64,000 bases of DNA from Clostridiales bacterium (GTDB lineage Bacteria; Bacillota; Clostridia; Peptostreptococcales; Anaerovoracaceae). Of the stretch, positions 1 to 8,025 are shown piece after piece. Both the position numbers and the translations under genes were made by a program. A model generated the notes under the pieces. The model was given only the letters and a program-made list of their open reading frames with translations, did no database searches and was not told where the DNA came from. How positions within the stretch are numbered: position 1 is the stretch's first letter; each line of letters opens with the position of its first letter. The stretch is from positions 124,001 through 188,000 of the forward strand of contig QXXF01000004.1 in NCBI GenBank assembly GCA_009911365.1. Reading direction: 5' to 3'.

Positions 1-869
1 TGGAAGAATCCATGTCTGCGTTCCCGATCAAGCTGTTAGAGCAGATGAAAAAGGAAAACGTGACTTTCATTTTCTGGGTGCCGACCATCATGGTGAACAT
101 CGCTAACATGAACCTTTTAGAAAAGATAGAACTACCAACTTTAAAAATGGTATGGTTCGCGGGAGAAGTTTTCCCGACCAGACAGTTCAACTATTGGAGA
201 AATCATCTTCCAGATGTGAAATTTGTTAATTTATACGGGCCAGCGGAATGCACAGTAGATTGCATTTATTATATCGTTGAGCGAGAGTTATCCGATGATG
301 AGCCGATCCCAATCGGATTCCCATGCCGCAATACGGATATCCTGTTGTTAAAAGAAGACAACAGCTTGGCGGCTCAAGGCGAAGAGGGTGAAATCTGCGT
401 GAGGGGGACCTCTCTAGCAATGGGATACTATCGTAGTCCAGAGAAAACAGCGGCGGCCTTTGTGCAGAATCCACTCAATGACGCATATCCCGAACTAATT
501 TATCGCACAGGGGACATTGCCTATATGAATGACAGGGGCGAGTATGTGTTTAAAGGCAGGAAAGATACTTTGATCAAACATATGGGGTATCGGATCGAGT
601 TGTCTGAGCTGGAGCATATAGCTGGGTTCGCCTTAGAGGAAATCCAAAACTGCTGCGTTTTGTATCATGCGGAAACAAAAGAAATCGTTTTAGTTTATGA
701 GTCTCAAGAAGAACTGAAACCAGCTGCTGTAAGAAAAGAGCTAGCACAGCATTGCCCCAAATATATGATTCCTGTGAAATACATCAGGATGGAGAGCCTT
801 CCAATGAACACCAATGGAAAAGTGGATCGTTTAAAAGTTCAGAATCTGATTTGGGAGGAAGGCAGATGA
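1..869 (+). CDS. AMP-dependent ligase (adenylation domain), 5' end outside window
   Basis: C-terminal part of an ANL-superfamily adenylating enzyme of the amino-acid or D-alanine-activating type. The reading frame is open to the window edge, so the N-terminus and Walker-like A3 loop are missing. Visible motifs are YGPAECT (A5), YRTGD (A7), GRKDTLIKHMGYRIE (A8) and the terminal NGKVDR with the catalytic lysine (A10). The gene overlaps the next one by ATGA and an acyl carrier protein lies two genes downstream, so the likely job is to load an amino or fatty acid onto that carrier, as DltA does. The substrate cannot be read from this fragment. Confidence 0.85.
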   Translation, partial: EESMSAFPIKLLEQMKKENVTFIFWVPTIMVNIANMNLLEKIELPTLKMVWFAGEVFPTRQFNYWRNHLPDVKFVNLYGPAECTVDCIYYIVERELSDDEPIPIGFPCRNTDILLLKEDNSLAAQGEEGEICVRGTSLAMGYYRSPEKTAAAFVQNPLNDAYPELIYRTGDIAYMNDRGEYVFKGRKDTLIKHMGYRIELSELEHIAGFALEEIQNCCVLYHAETKEIVLVYESQEELKPAAVRKELAQHCPKYMIPVKYIRMESLPMNTNGKVDRLKVQNLIWEEGR

Positions 870-1672
870 TGGAACACTGGGGTGCCGCAGAGATAAGGCA
901 GAAAACACAGGCTATAAAACGAGAATACAGAAAGGTAGTAGCGAACTACTATAAACCAATAGAAGATTTTAAGTTTGATGTGTGCCAAACAGAAAAATCC
1001 ATTGTGTTTGGCATACAGGATCATTTGGTTTATCGCATATATTTTTATACTGCCGCCATTGATGAGTTGGCGGAATTGTTACGTAAATATCCGGGTGAAG
1101 CTACCATTGATATTTTAGCCAGAGGATGTGATGATTTTGAGCATCTTTTTAGCAAACTGGCGCAAGCCGGATATGGGAGGCACGCAGTATTCCAAAGATA
1201 TCATATTCCAAACCTACGGCAAGGAATTTATTCTAAAATCCCAGAAGACCTTCGAGGACTAGACACTAAGTGTTATGGACGATATGCGGCAGAGGAAGAG
1301 GCAGAGGAGATTTTGCGAATGCTGCAGGATACGTTTGATCCAAAAGAGAGTCATCTGCAGGATTTACAAGAGTTAAAGCGTATGATTCAAAATAAAAATG
1401 TAAGAGTGATATCGGAAAATGATAAAATCGTAACACTGATTACATTTTGGCAGGAAGGAAAAAAACTGTACGTAGAACATGCGATCAATACAGGGCGTAG
1501 AGAATATATGCATTGTCTTTACCTAAGTACACTGGAAAATGCGCTCTCGGAGGGGATCAATTATGTGTATACCTGGATTAGCTCTGTAAATGAGAGAATT
1601 AGAAGGTTTATTTCACGATTTGGTTATGAAAAAGAGGATGTTGTGGATTACATTTATGTGAAGGGTGAGTAG
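866..1672 (+). CDS. GNAT-like N-acyltransferase, putative
   Basis: 268 aa starting at ATG 866, which overlaps the ligase stop and is preceded by GGAGGAAG. An open frame extends further 5' but sits inside the ligase gene. The C-terminal half has the look of a GNAT acetyltransferase: a beta-strand with VEHAINTGRREY, a helix in the CoA-loop position, then SSVNERIRRFISRFGYEKED, which resembles the usual N-terminated motif B ending in FGF/FGY. The N-terminal 130 residues are not recognised. Between an adenylating ligase and an ACP gene, it may transfer the activated acyl group to an amine, but this is inference. Family assignment is moderate. Confidence 0.55.
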   Translation: MMEHWGAAEIRQKTQAIKREYRKVVANYYKPIEDFKFDVCQTEKSIVFGIQDHLVYRIYFYTAAIDELAELLRKYPGEATIDILARGCDDFEHLFSKLAQAGYGRHAVFQRYHIPNLRQGIYSKIPEDLRGLDTKCYGRYAAEEEAEEILRMLQDTFDPKESHLQDLQELKRMIQNKNVRVISENDKIVTLITFWQEGKKLYVEHAINTGRREYMHCLYLSTLENALSEGINYVYTWISSVNERIRRFISRFGYEKEDVVDYIYVKGE

Positions 1673-1674
1673 GC

Positions 1675-1905
1675 ATGGAAACAATCAAAAGTATTTTGCA
1701 AGACATTCGTCCAGACTTTGATTTTTCAGAGAGCAGCAATTTTATCGAGGATGGAATGCTGGACAGCTTTGATATCGTATCTTTAGTATCGGAATTAGAA
1801 GCTGCTTTTGATATTGTGATTGATGGATTAGATATTGTCCCCGAGAATTTTATCAGCATAGAGAAAATTGGAAAGTTAGTGATGAAATCCGGAGGAAAAC
1901 TGTGA
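1675..1905 (+). CDS. acyl carrier protein
   Basis: 76 aa, the normal carrier-protein length. The phosphopantetheine site is GMLDSFDIV, with the modified serine at residue 31 in the conserved D-S context, followed by the acidic helix SELEAAFDI that partner enzymes dock to. This is a dedicated ACP, not the housekeeping acpP: it sits two bases after the GNAT-like gene and its stop overlaps the start of a ketoacyl-synthase-III gene. It presumably holds the acyl or aminoacyl intermediate of this operon. Confidence 0.9.
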   Translation: METIKSILQDIRPDFDFSESSNFIEDGMLDSFDIVSLVSELEAAFDIVIDGLDIVPENFISIEKIGKLVMKSGGKL

Positions 1906-2972
1906 AACAAGTTTTTCGGAACAAGAAAATATCGGGGCTTCTCACTGTTTTGCCAGAGCAAGAGGTCTGGTTCGATGATGAGGTGACGAATTACAGTTTT
2001 CCTGCACACCAGAGCATGCGGCTAAAAACTATCATGGGTTATGAAAGGCATCGCATTGTAAAGCCTGGTACCGCGGTATCGGATCTTTGCGTATTTGGTA
2101 TGAACCATCTTTTCGAGCATGGATATCTGCGAAAGGAAGATGTTGATGCCATGATTTTAGTCACCCAATCGCCGGATTATTACATGCCTCCTACCAGCAA
2201 CGTGATTCAAGGGACATTAGGGCTAAAGCGAGACATGCTCTGCATGGATATCAATCAGGGATGTTGTGGATATCTCCTGGGGTTGATGCAGGCGTTTATG
2301 CTATTGGAACTGGAATCTGTGAACAAAGTTATTTTAGTGAACGCAGATGTTATATCAAAGAAGGTATCCAAGCAGGACAGAAATAGTTACCCTCTTGCTG
2401 GCGATGCGGCAACCATCACCATTGTAGAAAACTCAGAACAACAGAATCCGGTTTATTTTAATTTATACATGGATGGAAGCAGAAATCATATCTTAAAAAT
2501 TCCCGCAGGTGGATTTAGGTTGCCAGCTAACAGCAAGACAGCTGAAATACGGGATTGCGGAGATGGGAATCTGCGAAGTCAAGAACATCTGGTAATGGAT
2601 GGTGCGGAAGTGTTTCAGTTCGTTCAACAGGAAGTGCCGCCTATGATAGAAGAACTAAAAAGCTATGCGGGCATTGGAGATGATGACATTGATTATTATC
2701 TATTTCATCAGCCTAACCGTTTTATGCTGGAGAAACTGGCAGCGAGAATGGGCGTGGCAAAAGAAAAAATGCCTATGAATATTGTAACAGAGTACGGAAA
2801 CTCCAGTGGATGCACGATCCCAGTAAATATTGTTCACAATTTAGGGGATGCTCTTAATTCCCACGTATATAAATGTTGTCTTGCGGGTTTCGGTTCCGGG
2901 CTAACATGGAGTTCTATGATCGTGGATTTAGGTTTCATGGAATTCGCAGAGCAGATTATCGCACCATATTAG
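1902..2972 (+). CDS. 3-oxoacyl-ACP synthase III (KASIII/FabH-like)
   Basis: 356 aa with a GTG start four bases inside the ACP gene, behind GGAGG. Thiolase-fold condensing enzyme: catalytic Cys121 in DINQGCCGYLLG, the histidine in FHQPNRFM and the asparagine in EYGNSSGCTIP complete the Cys-His-Asn triad of the KASIII family. It is longer than housekeeping FabH (about 320 aa) and coupled to a dedicated ACP, so a role in making or transferring a special short acyl group is more likely than fatty acid synthesis. KASIII-like genes also occur in some flagellin-glycosylation islands, and a flagellin gene lies 5 kb downstream. Confidence 0.85.
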   Translation: MKQVFRNKKISGLLTVLPEQEVWFDDEVTNYSFPAHQSMRLKTIMGYERHRIVKPGTAVSDLCVFGMNHLFEHGYLRKEDVDAMILVTQSPDYYMPPTSNVIQGTLGLKRDMLCMDINQGCCGYLLGLMQAFMLLELESVNKVILVNADVISKKVSKQDRNSYPLAGDAATITIVENSEQQNPVYFNLYMDGSRNHILKIPAGGFRLPANSKTAEIRDCGDGNLRSQEHLVMDGAEVFQFVQQEVPPMIEELKSYAGIGDDDIDYYLFHQPNRFMLEKLAARMGVAKEKMPMNIVTEYGNSSGCTIPVNIVHNLGDALNSHVYKCCLAGFGSGLTWSSMIVDLGFMEFAEQIIAPY

Positions 2973-2983
2973 AAAGGATAGCC

Positions 2984-3658
2984 ATGGCGCAGGAGTTACA
3001 GATATACACATCAATCAGCAAACTGAATGAGACCAACATGTACTTGATCGTAAATCAGCAAAGTGATCATGCCATTCTCATTGATCCATCGGACGTTGCG
3101 GCAGCCTGCCAATGGATCGAGAATAAGGCGTTACAGCTCGACTATATCCTGCTGACCCACGAGCATTACGACCATATTTCAGCATTGAATGAAATCAGGA
3201 AAGTGTTTTCTGCAGAGGTGATCGCATCTGCCGCATGCAGCGCAGGGATTCAAAGGCCAGAAATCAATTTGTCCAAATTTTTCAATCTAGTGCTAGATTT
3301 CAGGAAAGACCGAGGCCTTACGAAGGAGCCGCAGCCTAAAGTTCATCCTTATTCTGCGGAAAAGGCAGAACATACTTTTGATGATTCGTTGGAGTTGGAA
3401 TGGCAGGGACATAAAATCCAATTGTGGAGCGCGCCAGGACATTCAAAGGGCGGCACTCTAATTAATTGCGATGGGAAATATCTTTTTAGTGGAGACACCC
3501 TTTCATATGAATACGAGCTGATCACTAGTTTTCCAGGCGGCAGTAAAAAGGAATACAGGAATGTGACCAAGCCTTTACTGCTGGGTTTAGATAAAGCTAT
3601 GAAAGTATATCCGGGCCATGGAAGAAGCTTTTTGCTTGAAGAGGCAGCGATTGTGTAG
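2984..3658 (+). CDS. MBL-fold metallo-hydrolase (glyoxalase II-like)
   Basis: 224 aa. ATG 2984 is chosen because it follows AGAAAGGATAGCC just after the KASIII stop; the open frame extends 5' only into that gene. The metal-binding motif THEHYDH (HxHxDH) is followed by GHSKGG, SGDTL and YPGHG, the order seen in glyoxalase-II/thioesterase-type members of the metallo-beta-lactamase superfamily. The family hydrolyses thioesters among other substrates, which would fit release or proofreading of an acyl chain from the ACP two genes upstream. No signal peptide. Exact substrate unknown. Confidence 0.8.
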   Translation: MAQELQIYTSISKLNETNMYLIVNQQSDHAILIDPSDVAAACQWIENKALQLDYILLTHEHYDHISALNEIRKVFSAEVIASAACSAGIQRPEINLSKFFNLVLDFRKDRGLTKEPQPKVHPYSAEKAEHTFDDSLELEWQGHKIQLWSAPGHSKGGTLINCDGKYLFSGDTLSYEYELITSFPGGSKKEYRNVTKPLLLGLDKAMKVYPGHGRSFLLEEAAIV

Positions 3659-3684
3659 CAAATAACAATAGAACGGAGAGCAAT

Positions 3685-5502
3685 ATGCAGGCGATCATTT
3701 TAGCTGCTGGAATGGGCAGACGATTAAAAGAATTAACACGAGACAATACAAAGTGCATGGTGCAGGTGAATGGCGTGCCGCTGATTGATCGTATGCTTCA
3801 TCAGATCGAAAAGCAACGCTTGTCCCGTATTGTGATTGTAGTAGGCTATGAAGGACAAAAGCTGATGGATCATATTGCAGAGCTAGATATCGAGACTCCG
3901 ATTATTTATGTTAACAACCCAATTTATGATAAGACCAACAATATCTATTCTTTGTTTTTGGCAAAGGAATTTCTGTGTCAAGAGGACACATTGCTGTTTG
4001 AATCGGATTTAATCATTGAAGATTCCATTATTGACGCATTAGTTCAGGACCCTAGAGATACGCTGGCACTGGTAGACAAGTATGAAAACTGGATGGATGG
4101 AACCTGCGTGAAGCTAGGAGATGACGATACCATCGAGTCCTTTGTGCCAGGAAAGAAATTCAAGTTTGAAGAAAGTCAGGACTATTATAAAACAGTCAAT
4201 GTTTATAAATTCAGCAAGCAATTTTCCCAGACCCACTATGTGCCCTTCTTAGAAGCTTATTCCACGGCATTGGGAAATAACGAATATTACGAGCAGGTTC
4301 TGCGGGTCATCACTATGCTGGATGAGCCTGTGATCAAAGCGAAGCGGCTGGACAATCAGTTGTGGTATGAAATTGACGATATTCAGGATTTGGATATCGC
4401 TACTTCTATTTTTATGCCTGATGAAGAGGAACGGGTGTCTCTGCTGCAAAATCGGTATGGCGGATACTGGCGGTATCCAAAGCTGATCGACTTTTCCTAT
4501 TTGGTCAATCCGTATTTTCCGCCGCAGAAACTGATGGATGAAATCAAGGCGAATTTTGAAAAATTGCTGACACAATATCCTTCGGGTTTGCGGGTCAATT
4601 CCCTTTTGGCTGCAAAGAATTTTAATGTTCATCAGGAAAATATTGTAGTAGGAAATGGTGCTGCGGAACTGATCAAATCGCTTATGGAAAGGTTGCAAGG
4701 AAAAACAGGCGTGGTTCGGCCAACATTTGAAGAGTATCCCAATCGTTATGATCAGGAAGAAACGGTTTCCTTTGCGCCGAGCACACAAGATTTTACCTAT
4801 TCCGCAGAAGATGTGATGGATTATTTTCAAGAGAGAGAAATCCAGAACCTGATTCTTGTGAATCCAGACAATCCATCTGGCAACTATATAAAAAAGGGAG
4901 ATGTTCTTCGTTTGGCAGCATGGGCAAAACGAAAAGGGATTTTGTTGATTGTAGATGAATCTTTTATAGATTTTGCGGAAGAAGAGAATTCGACCTTGAT
5001 TGAACAAAGCATTTTAGATGCCAATCCACATTTGTTTGTCATGAAGAGCATTTCCAAATCATACGGTGTACCAGGTCTGCGTTTGGGTGTGCTTGTTTCT
5101 GGAGATACAGAGAGGATCACTGCTATCAAAAAAGACGTGGCAATTTGGAATATCAATTCCTTTGCGGAGTTTTACATGCAGATCGAGGAAAAATATCGGA
5201 GTGATTATGCCAGCGCATTGACCGCTATCCGGCAGGAACGCTGTCGATTTGAACAAGAGCTGAAAAAAATTGGTGGCATTCATGCCATCCCTTCCCAGGC
5301 AAATTATATTATGATTGAGATCACCAATGGGATGTCAGCGCGGGAACTGACAAAAAAGTTACTGTTCCAACATAACTTGTTTGTGAAAGACTTGTCTGCG
5401 AAAATTATAGGAACAGATCGGCAATTTCTCCGCATCGCAGTACGGAACACAGAGGATAATGACAAGCTGGTTCGGGCATTAAAGCACGAAATAGAAAAGT
5501 GA
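3685..5502 (+). CDS. bifunctional nucleotidyltransferase - class I/II aminotransferase fusion
   Basis: 605 aa with two enzyme domains. Residues 1-235 are a MobA/LicC-like NTP-transferase with the pyrophosphorylase signature ILAAGMGRRLKELT and a downstream lysine/aspartate pattern. Residues about 255-605 are a fold-type-I PLP aminotransferase with NPDNPSGN, the DES motif, and PLP-lysine region SISKSYGVPGLRLG, resembling HisC/CobD. Similar fusions are known from phosphonate pathways (PntC: CTP:2-aminoethylphosphonate cytidylyltransferase with a transaminase). It would make a CDP-activated amino-phospho or choline-like group. No PEP mutase gene is visible in the window, so the phosphonate reading is open. 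A terminator follows at 5532. Confidence 0.8.
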   Translation: MQAIILAAGMGRRLKELTRDNTKCMVQVNGVPLIDRMLHQIEKQRLSRIVIVVGYEGQKLMDHIAELDIETPIIYVNNPIYDKTNNIYSLFLAKEFLCQEDTLLFESDLIIEDSIIDALVQDPRDTLALVDKYENWMDGTCVKLGDDDTIESFVPGKKFKFEESQDYYKTVNVYKFSKQFSQTHYVPFLEAYSTALGNNEYYEQVLRVITMLDEPVIKAKRLDNQLWYEIDDIQDLDIATSIFMPDEEERVSLLQNRYGGYWRYPKLIDFSYLVNPYFPPQKLMDEIKANFEKLLTQYPSGLRVNSLLAAKNFNVHQENIVVGNGAAELIKSLMERLQGKTGVVRPTFEEYPNRYDQEETVSFAPSTQDFTYSAEDVMDYFQEREIQNLILVNPDNPSGNYIKKGDVLRLAAWAKRKGILLIVDESFIDFAEEENSTLIEQSILDANPHLFVMKSISKSYGVPGLRLGVLVSGDTERITAIKKDVAIWNINSFAEFYMQIEEKYRSDYASALTAIRQERCRFEQELKKIGGIHAIPSQANYIMIEITNGMSARELTKKLLFQHNLFVKDLSAKIIGTDRQFLRIAVRNTEDNDKLVRALKHEIEK

Positions 5503-5531
5503 TTGTTATAATTTTGTCTCGCAATGAAAAT

Positions 5532-5575
5532 AAGGCTCATTCCCGCAAAAAGTCCTAGGGGGGATGAGCCTTTTC
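5532..5575 (+). terminator. intrinsic terminator after the fusion gene
   Basis: AAGGCTCATTCCC pairs with GGGATGAGCCTT, followed by TTTT. A close copy of this hairpin and its flank recurs at 7562. Confidence 0.75.
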
Positions 5576-5613
5576 AATATAGAAAGTGGCGAAGAAAGCA
5601 CAGTGTTTAGCCA

Positions 5614-5958
5614 CTATTCTGCTTGCGAAGGTTTCCCATCCACGGACAATAACGCCTCTGTGGTAGCGAGGATGACCTGGAGCTGTCTCTCATCGCAGAA
5701 CGTCAGCAAATGGTCAATTTTTTGGTATGTGTCATTGTTTGCGTTTTGGTTTGGATACAGCACCGCGTCTGCAGATAGGTTCAAATAGTGTATCGCTTTT
5801 TCAAAAACTTCGTAGCTAGGCAGATTGCGAAAGTGTTCGAGGTCTTTCAAGTACGATACGGAAATATCGAGCCGTTCCGCCAATTCTTCTTGCGTGAGCT
5901 TTCGATCCGCCCGTGCGTTTTTTAGCATAGTGCCGAACTGCTTTGGATAAAGAGCCAT
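5614..5958 (-). CDS. XRE-family HTH transcriptional regulator
   Basis: 114 aa. Cro/CI-type helix-turn-helix at residues 8-60, with LTQEELAERLDISVSYLKDLE as the HTH core split over two helices, followed by an alpha-helical tail. ATG follows GGAGGTGGTTTC on the minus strand. It is transcribed against the upstream operon. The perfect palindrome TATCAATATGATA lies just upstream of its start and may be its own operator. The AAA-ATPase/PD-(D/E)XK gene behind it is broken, so this regulator may have lost its partner. Confidence 0.85.
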   Translation of the reverse strand: MALYPKQFGTMLKNARADRKLTQEELAERLDISVSYLKDLEHFRNLPSYEVFEKAIHYLNLSADAVLYPNQNANNDTYQKIDHLLTFCDERQLQVILATTEALLSVDGKPSQAE

Positions 5959-5971
5959 GAAACCACCTCCA

Positions 5972-5984
5972 TATCAATATGATA
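5972..5984. promoter_or_regulatory. candidate XRE operator palindrome
   Basis: TATCA-ATA-TGATA is a perfect inverted repeat 14 bases upstream of the XRE start codon. It is retained exactly at 7677-7689 in the second repeat copy, even though the XRE gene there is deleted. Confidence 0.45.
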
Positions 5985-6115
5985 GTGGTAGACTGGACAA
6001 ATGTAAAGACGGATAGCTGTCTTAATTTGTATCAAAATGTCTGGATTTGTGACAGGTCCTGTAGGGCATTTTCATACCATGAAAAACAACGCAAACTGCG
6101 ATTTTTAATTTGCGC

Positions 6116-6144
6116 TTGTAAGGGATAGGATGGTGCATTATAAT
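6116..6144 (+). promoter_or_regulatory. sigma-A-type promoter for the AAA-ATPase pseudogene
   Basis: TTGTAA, 17-base spacer, perfect TATAAT. It lies 124 bases upstream of the pseudogene start, which has its own AGGAGG. Confidence 0.6.
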
Positions 6145-6267
6145 AGGGAGAAAGTCGTAAGATAAGTTTACTTTATAAAAATTCCAATACAAAGGCGAGT
6201 TTGATCGGTCAGGAGAAATGTTTTGATTTCTCTGCGATTGTACTGTTAAAGGAGGTGCGGACAGGAT

Positions 6268-7562
6268 ATGGGAATGTTTTTAAACAGTATCGTCCCTTAT
6301 GAGGAATACAAAAGCATTGCGAAATCGAGATTTTTCGTTGATAAATCTCCATTGCTCGATGAAATCCTTTCTGCGATGATGGTGGATGGGCAGCGGTATT
6401 TCTGCATGATCAGGCCGCGCCGATTTGGAAAGAGCGTCATGGCGAACATGATCGGAGCTTTCCTGGGGAAAAACTATGATAGCTGCGAGATCTATTAAAG
6501 GATCAGGGGTACGTGGAACTTGCGTATATGACAGGGATCCTGCCGATCGCAAAGTATTCCAGCGGCTCGGAAATCAACATGTTCAAAGAATACGACATGG
6601 CGACTTCTGAAAAATATAGCAAGTATTTCGGTTTTTCCGAAGAGGAGGTGGATCATCTTTTCCGCATTTATCAAGAAACTTCACAAACAGCTAAACTTTC
6701 AAGAGATGATCTTCGGCTCTGGTACGATGGATATCATATTGCCACTGGTGAGCGGCTGTACAATCCAAGATCTATCGTGTGCGCTTTGACCGACAATCAA
6801 TTGAGAAACTATTGGGCCAGTTCAGGACCATATGATGAGATTTTCTATTATATCAGAAATAATGTGAAAGATATTCGTGGTGATTTGGCTTTGATGGTAT
6901 CCGGTGAGAAGATCAGAGCCAGCATGCAGGAATATGCCGCCACGGCTACAGAGTTAAACACGAAAGATCAGATTTATTCCGCAATGGTCGTATACGGTCT
7001 TTTGACATATGATCGTGCTGCTGGTGAGGTGTTGATTCCTAATCGGGAATTGATGGATAAATTCAATGCGATCTTACTTTCGCAAAGCAGCCTGGGATAT
7101 GTCCATAATTTGGCGAGAGAATCCCAAAAGATGTTGGATGCTACGCTTGCCGGCGATACCCAGACAATGGCTAGGATTTTGGAGTTTGCGCACGACACGG
7201 AGTCGCCGATCTTTTCTTATAACAGCGAAATCGAATTGTCTGCGATTGTCAACCTGGTTTATTTGGCGGCAAGAGACAAGTATCGCATTGAGCGGGAAGA
7301 TAAAGCAGGCAAGGGCTATGTGGACTTTATTTTTTATCCAGAGCGCAGGGGAGAGCCTGGAATCATTTTGGAACTAAAGGTGAACGCCACGCCTGAGGAG
7401 GCGATTGGGCAGGTCAAAGAGAAGAACTATGCGCTGCGCTTTCAGGAAAAGCTGGGAGAAAAGAGAAAATGGACAGAGCAAATCTTGATTGTTGGGATTA
7501 GTTATGACAAGAAAACAAAAATGCATTCTTGTAAGGTGGAGAGATTGGAATATGGAAAGTAA
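6268..7562 (+). pseudogene. AAA-ATPase-like / PD-(D/E)XK nuclease gene, internal deletion with frameshift
   Basis: Two pieces of one family (PF09820 AAA-ATPase-like plus PF08011 PDDEXK_9). 6268-6498 encodes the N-terminus with Walker A RPRRFGKS and stops at TAA 6496. The frame continuing from about 6492 reads LLKDQGYVELAYMTGILPI and runs to 7562, ending in a nuclease core with VDFIF and IILELKV (the D...ExK pattern). In intact members about 130 residues, including the Walker B LIDEWD segment, lie between these pieces and are absent here. The deletion also shifts frame, so no full product is expected; the downstream 349-codon ORF could still be translated. Intact homologues are multi-copy accessory genes in gut Clostridia. 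Confidence 0.8.
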
Positions 7563-7745
7563 GACTCATTCCCGCAGAAAAGTTCTAGGGCGGGGATGAG
7601 CCTTTTCAATATGGAAAGTGGAAAAGAACGTACAGTGCCGAACTGCTTTGGATAAAGAGCCATAGAATCATCGCCATATCAATATGATAGTGGCAGACCG
7701 GACAAATGTAAAGGTGGTGGATAACTGTCTAGATTTGTGATCGAT
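7562..7745. repeat. direct repeat, short copy with XRE gene deleted
   Basis: Starts with the same hairpin (ACTCATTCCC...GGGGATGAGCCTT), continues through TTTCAATATGGAAAGTGG, then jumps at ACAGTG directly to the first codons of the XRE gene and its operator palindrome TATCAATATGATA (7677-7689). Beyond about 7745 the similarity fades. Confidence 0.8.
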
Positions 7746-7841
7746 GCCTTAAAAAGATACCATACCATAGGGCAGACAACAGGATGCGAGGCTGCCATCC
7801 TGGTCATGGATAGATAGGGCAAAAAAATTTTAAAAACCCCC

Positions 7842-7869
7842 TTAAGTCCCATGCCCCACTAGCCGATAA
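7842..7869 (+). promoter_or_regulatory. sigma-28 (FliA/SigD) flagellar promoter
   Basis: TTAAG, then 15 bases, then GCCGATAA. This matches the TAAA-N15-GCCGATAA flagellar consensus of Gram-positive bacteria and lies 156 bases upstream of the flagellin start. Confidence 0.85.
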
Positions 7870-8025
7870 TATAAGTGTGAAAAATAAAACAACATTTTCA
7901 CAACAATAAAATGGTTTCAATTGCTTAATTCAATTTAGGCAATCGGAATAAATAATAACTTATTTCAATTGAAATTGTAGGGAGAAGAAAGGATCTCTCC
8001 CGAAACTTACCAAGGAGGTAACACC

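Larger units (their letters stand above)
5532..6058. repeat. direct repeat, long copy (contains XRE gene)
   Basis: Terminator, XRE gene and upstream operator region. The shorter copy at 7562-7745 has the same left flank and right flank but lacks 327 bases between two AGTG tetramers (5602-5605 and 5929-5932 here). The two copies bracket the AAA-ATPase pseudogene. Confidence 0.8.

Noticed and set aside
752-865. Longer 5' start for the GNAT-like gene
   Set aside because: It would overlap 115 bases of the ligase gene; ATG 866 has a good GGAGGAAG and an ATGA overlap with the ligase stop.
4249-5007. 252-codon ORF antisense to the nucleotidyltransferase-aminotransferase gene
   Set aside because: Lies fully inside a well-supported gene, and its composition is that of a reverse-complement shadow.
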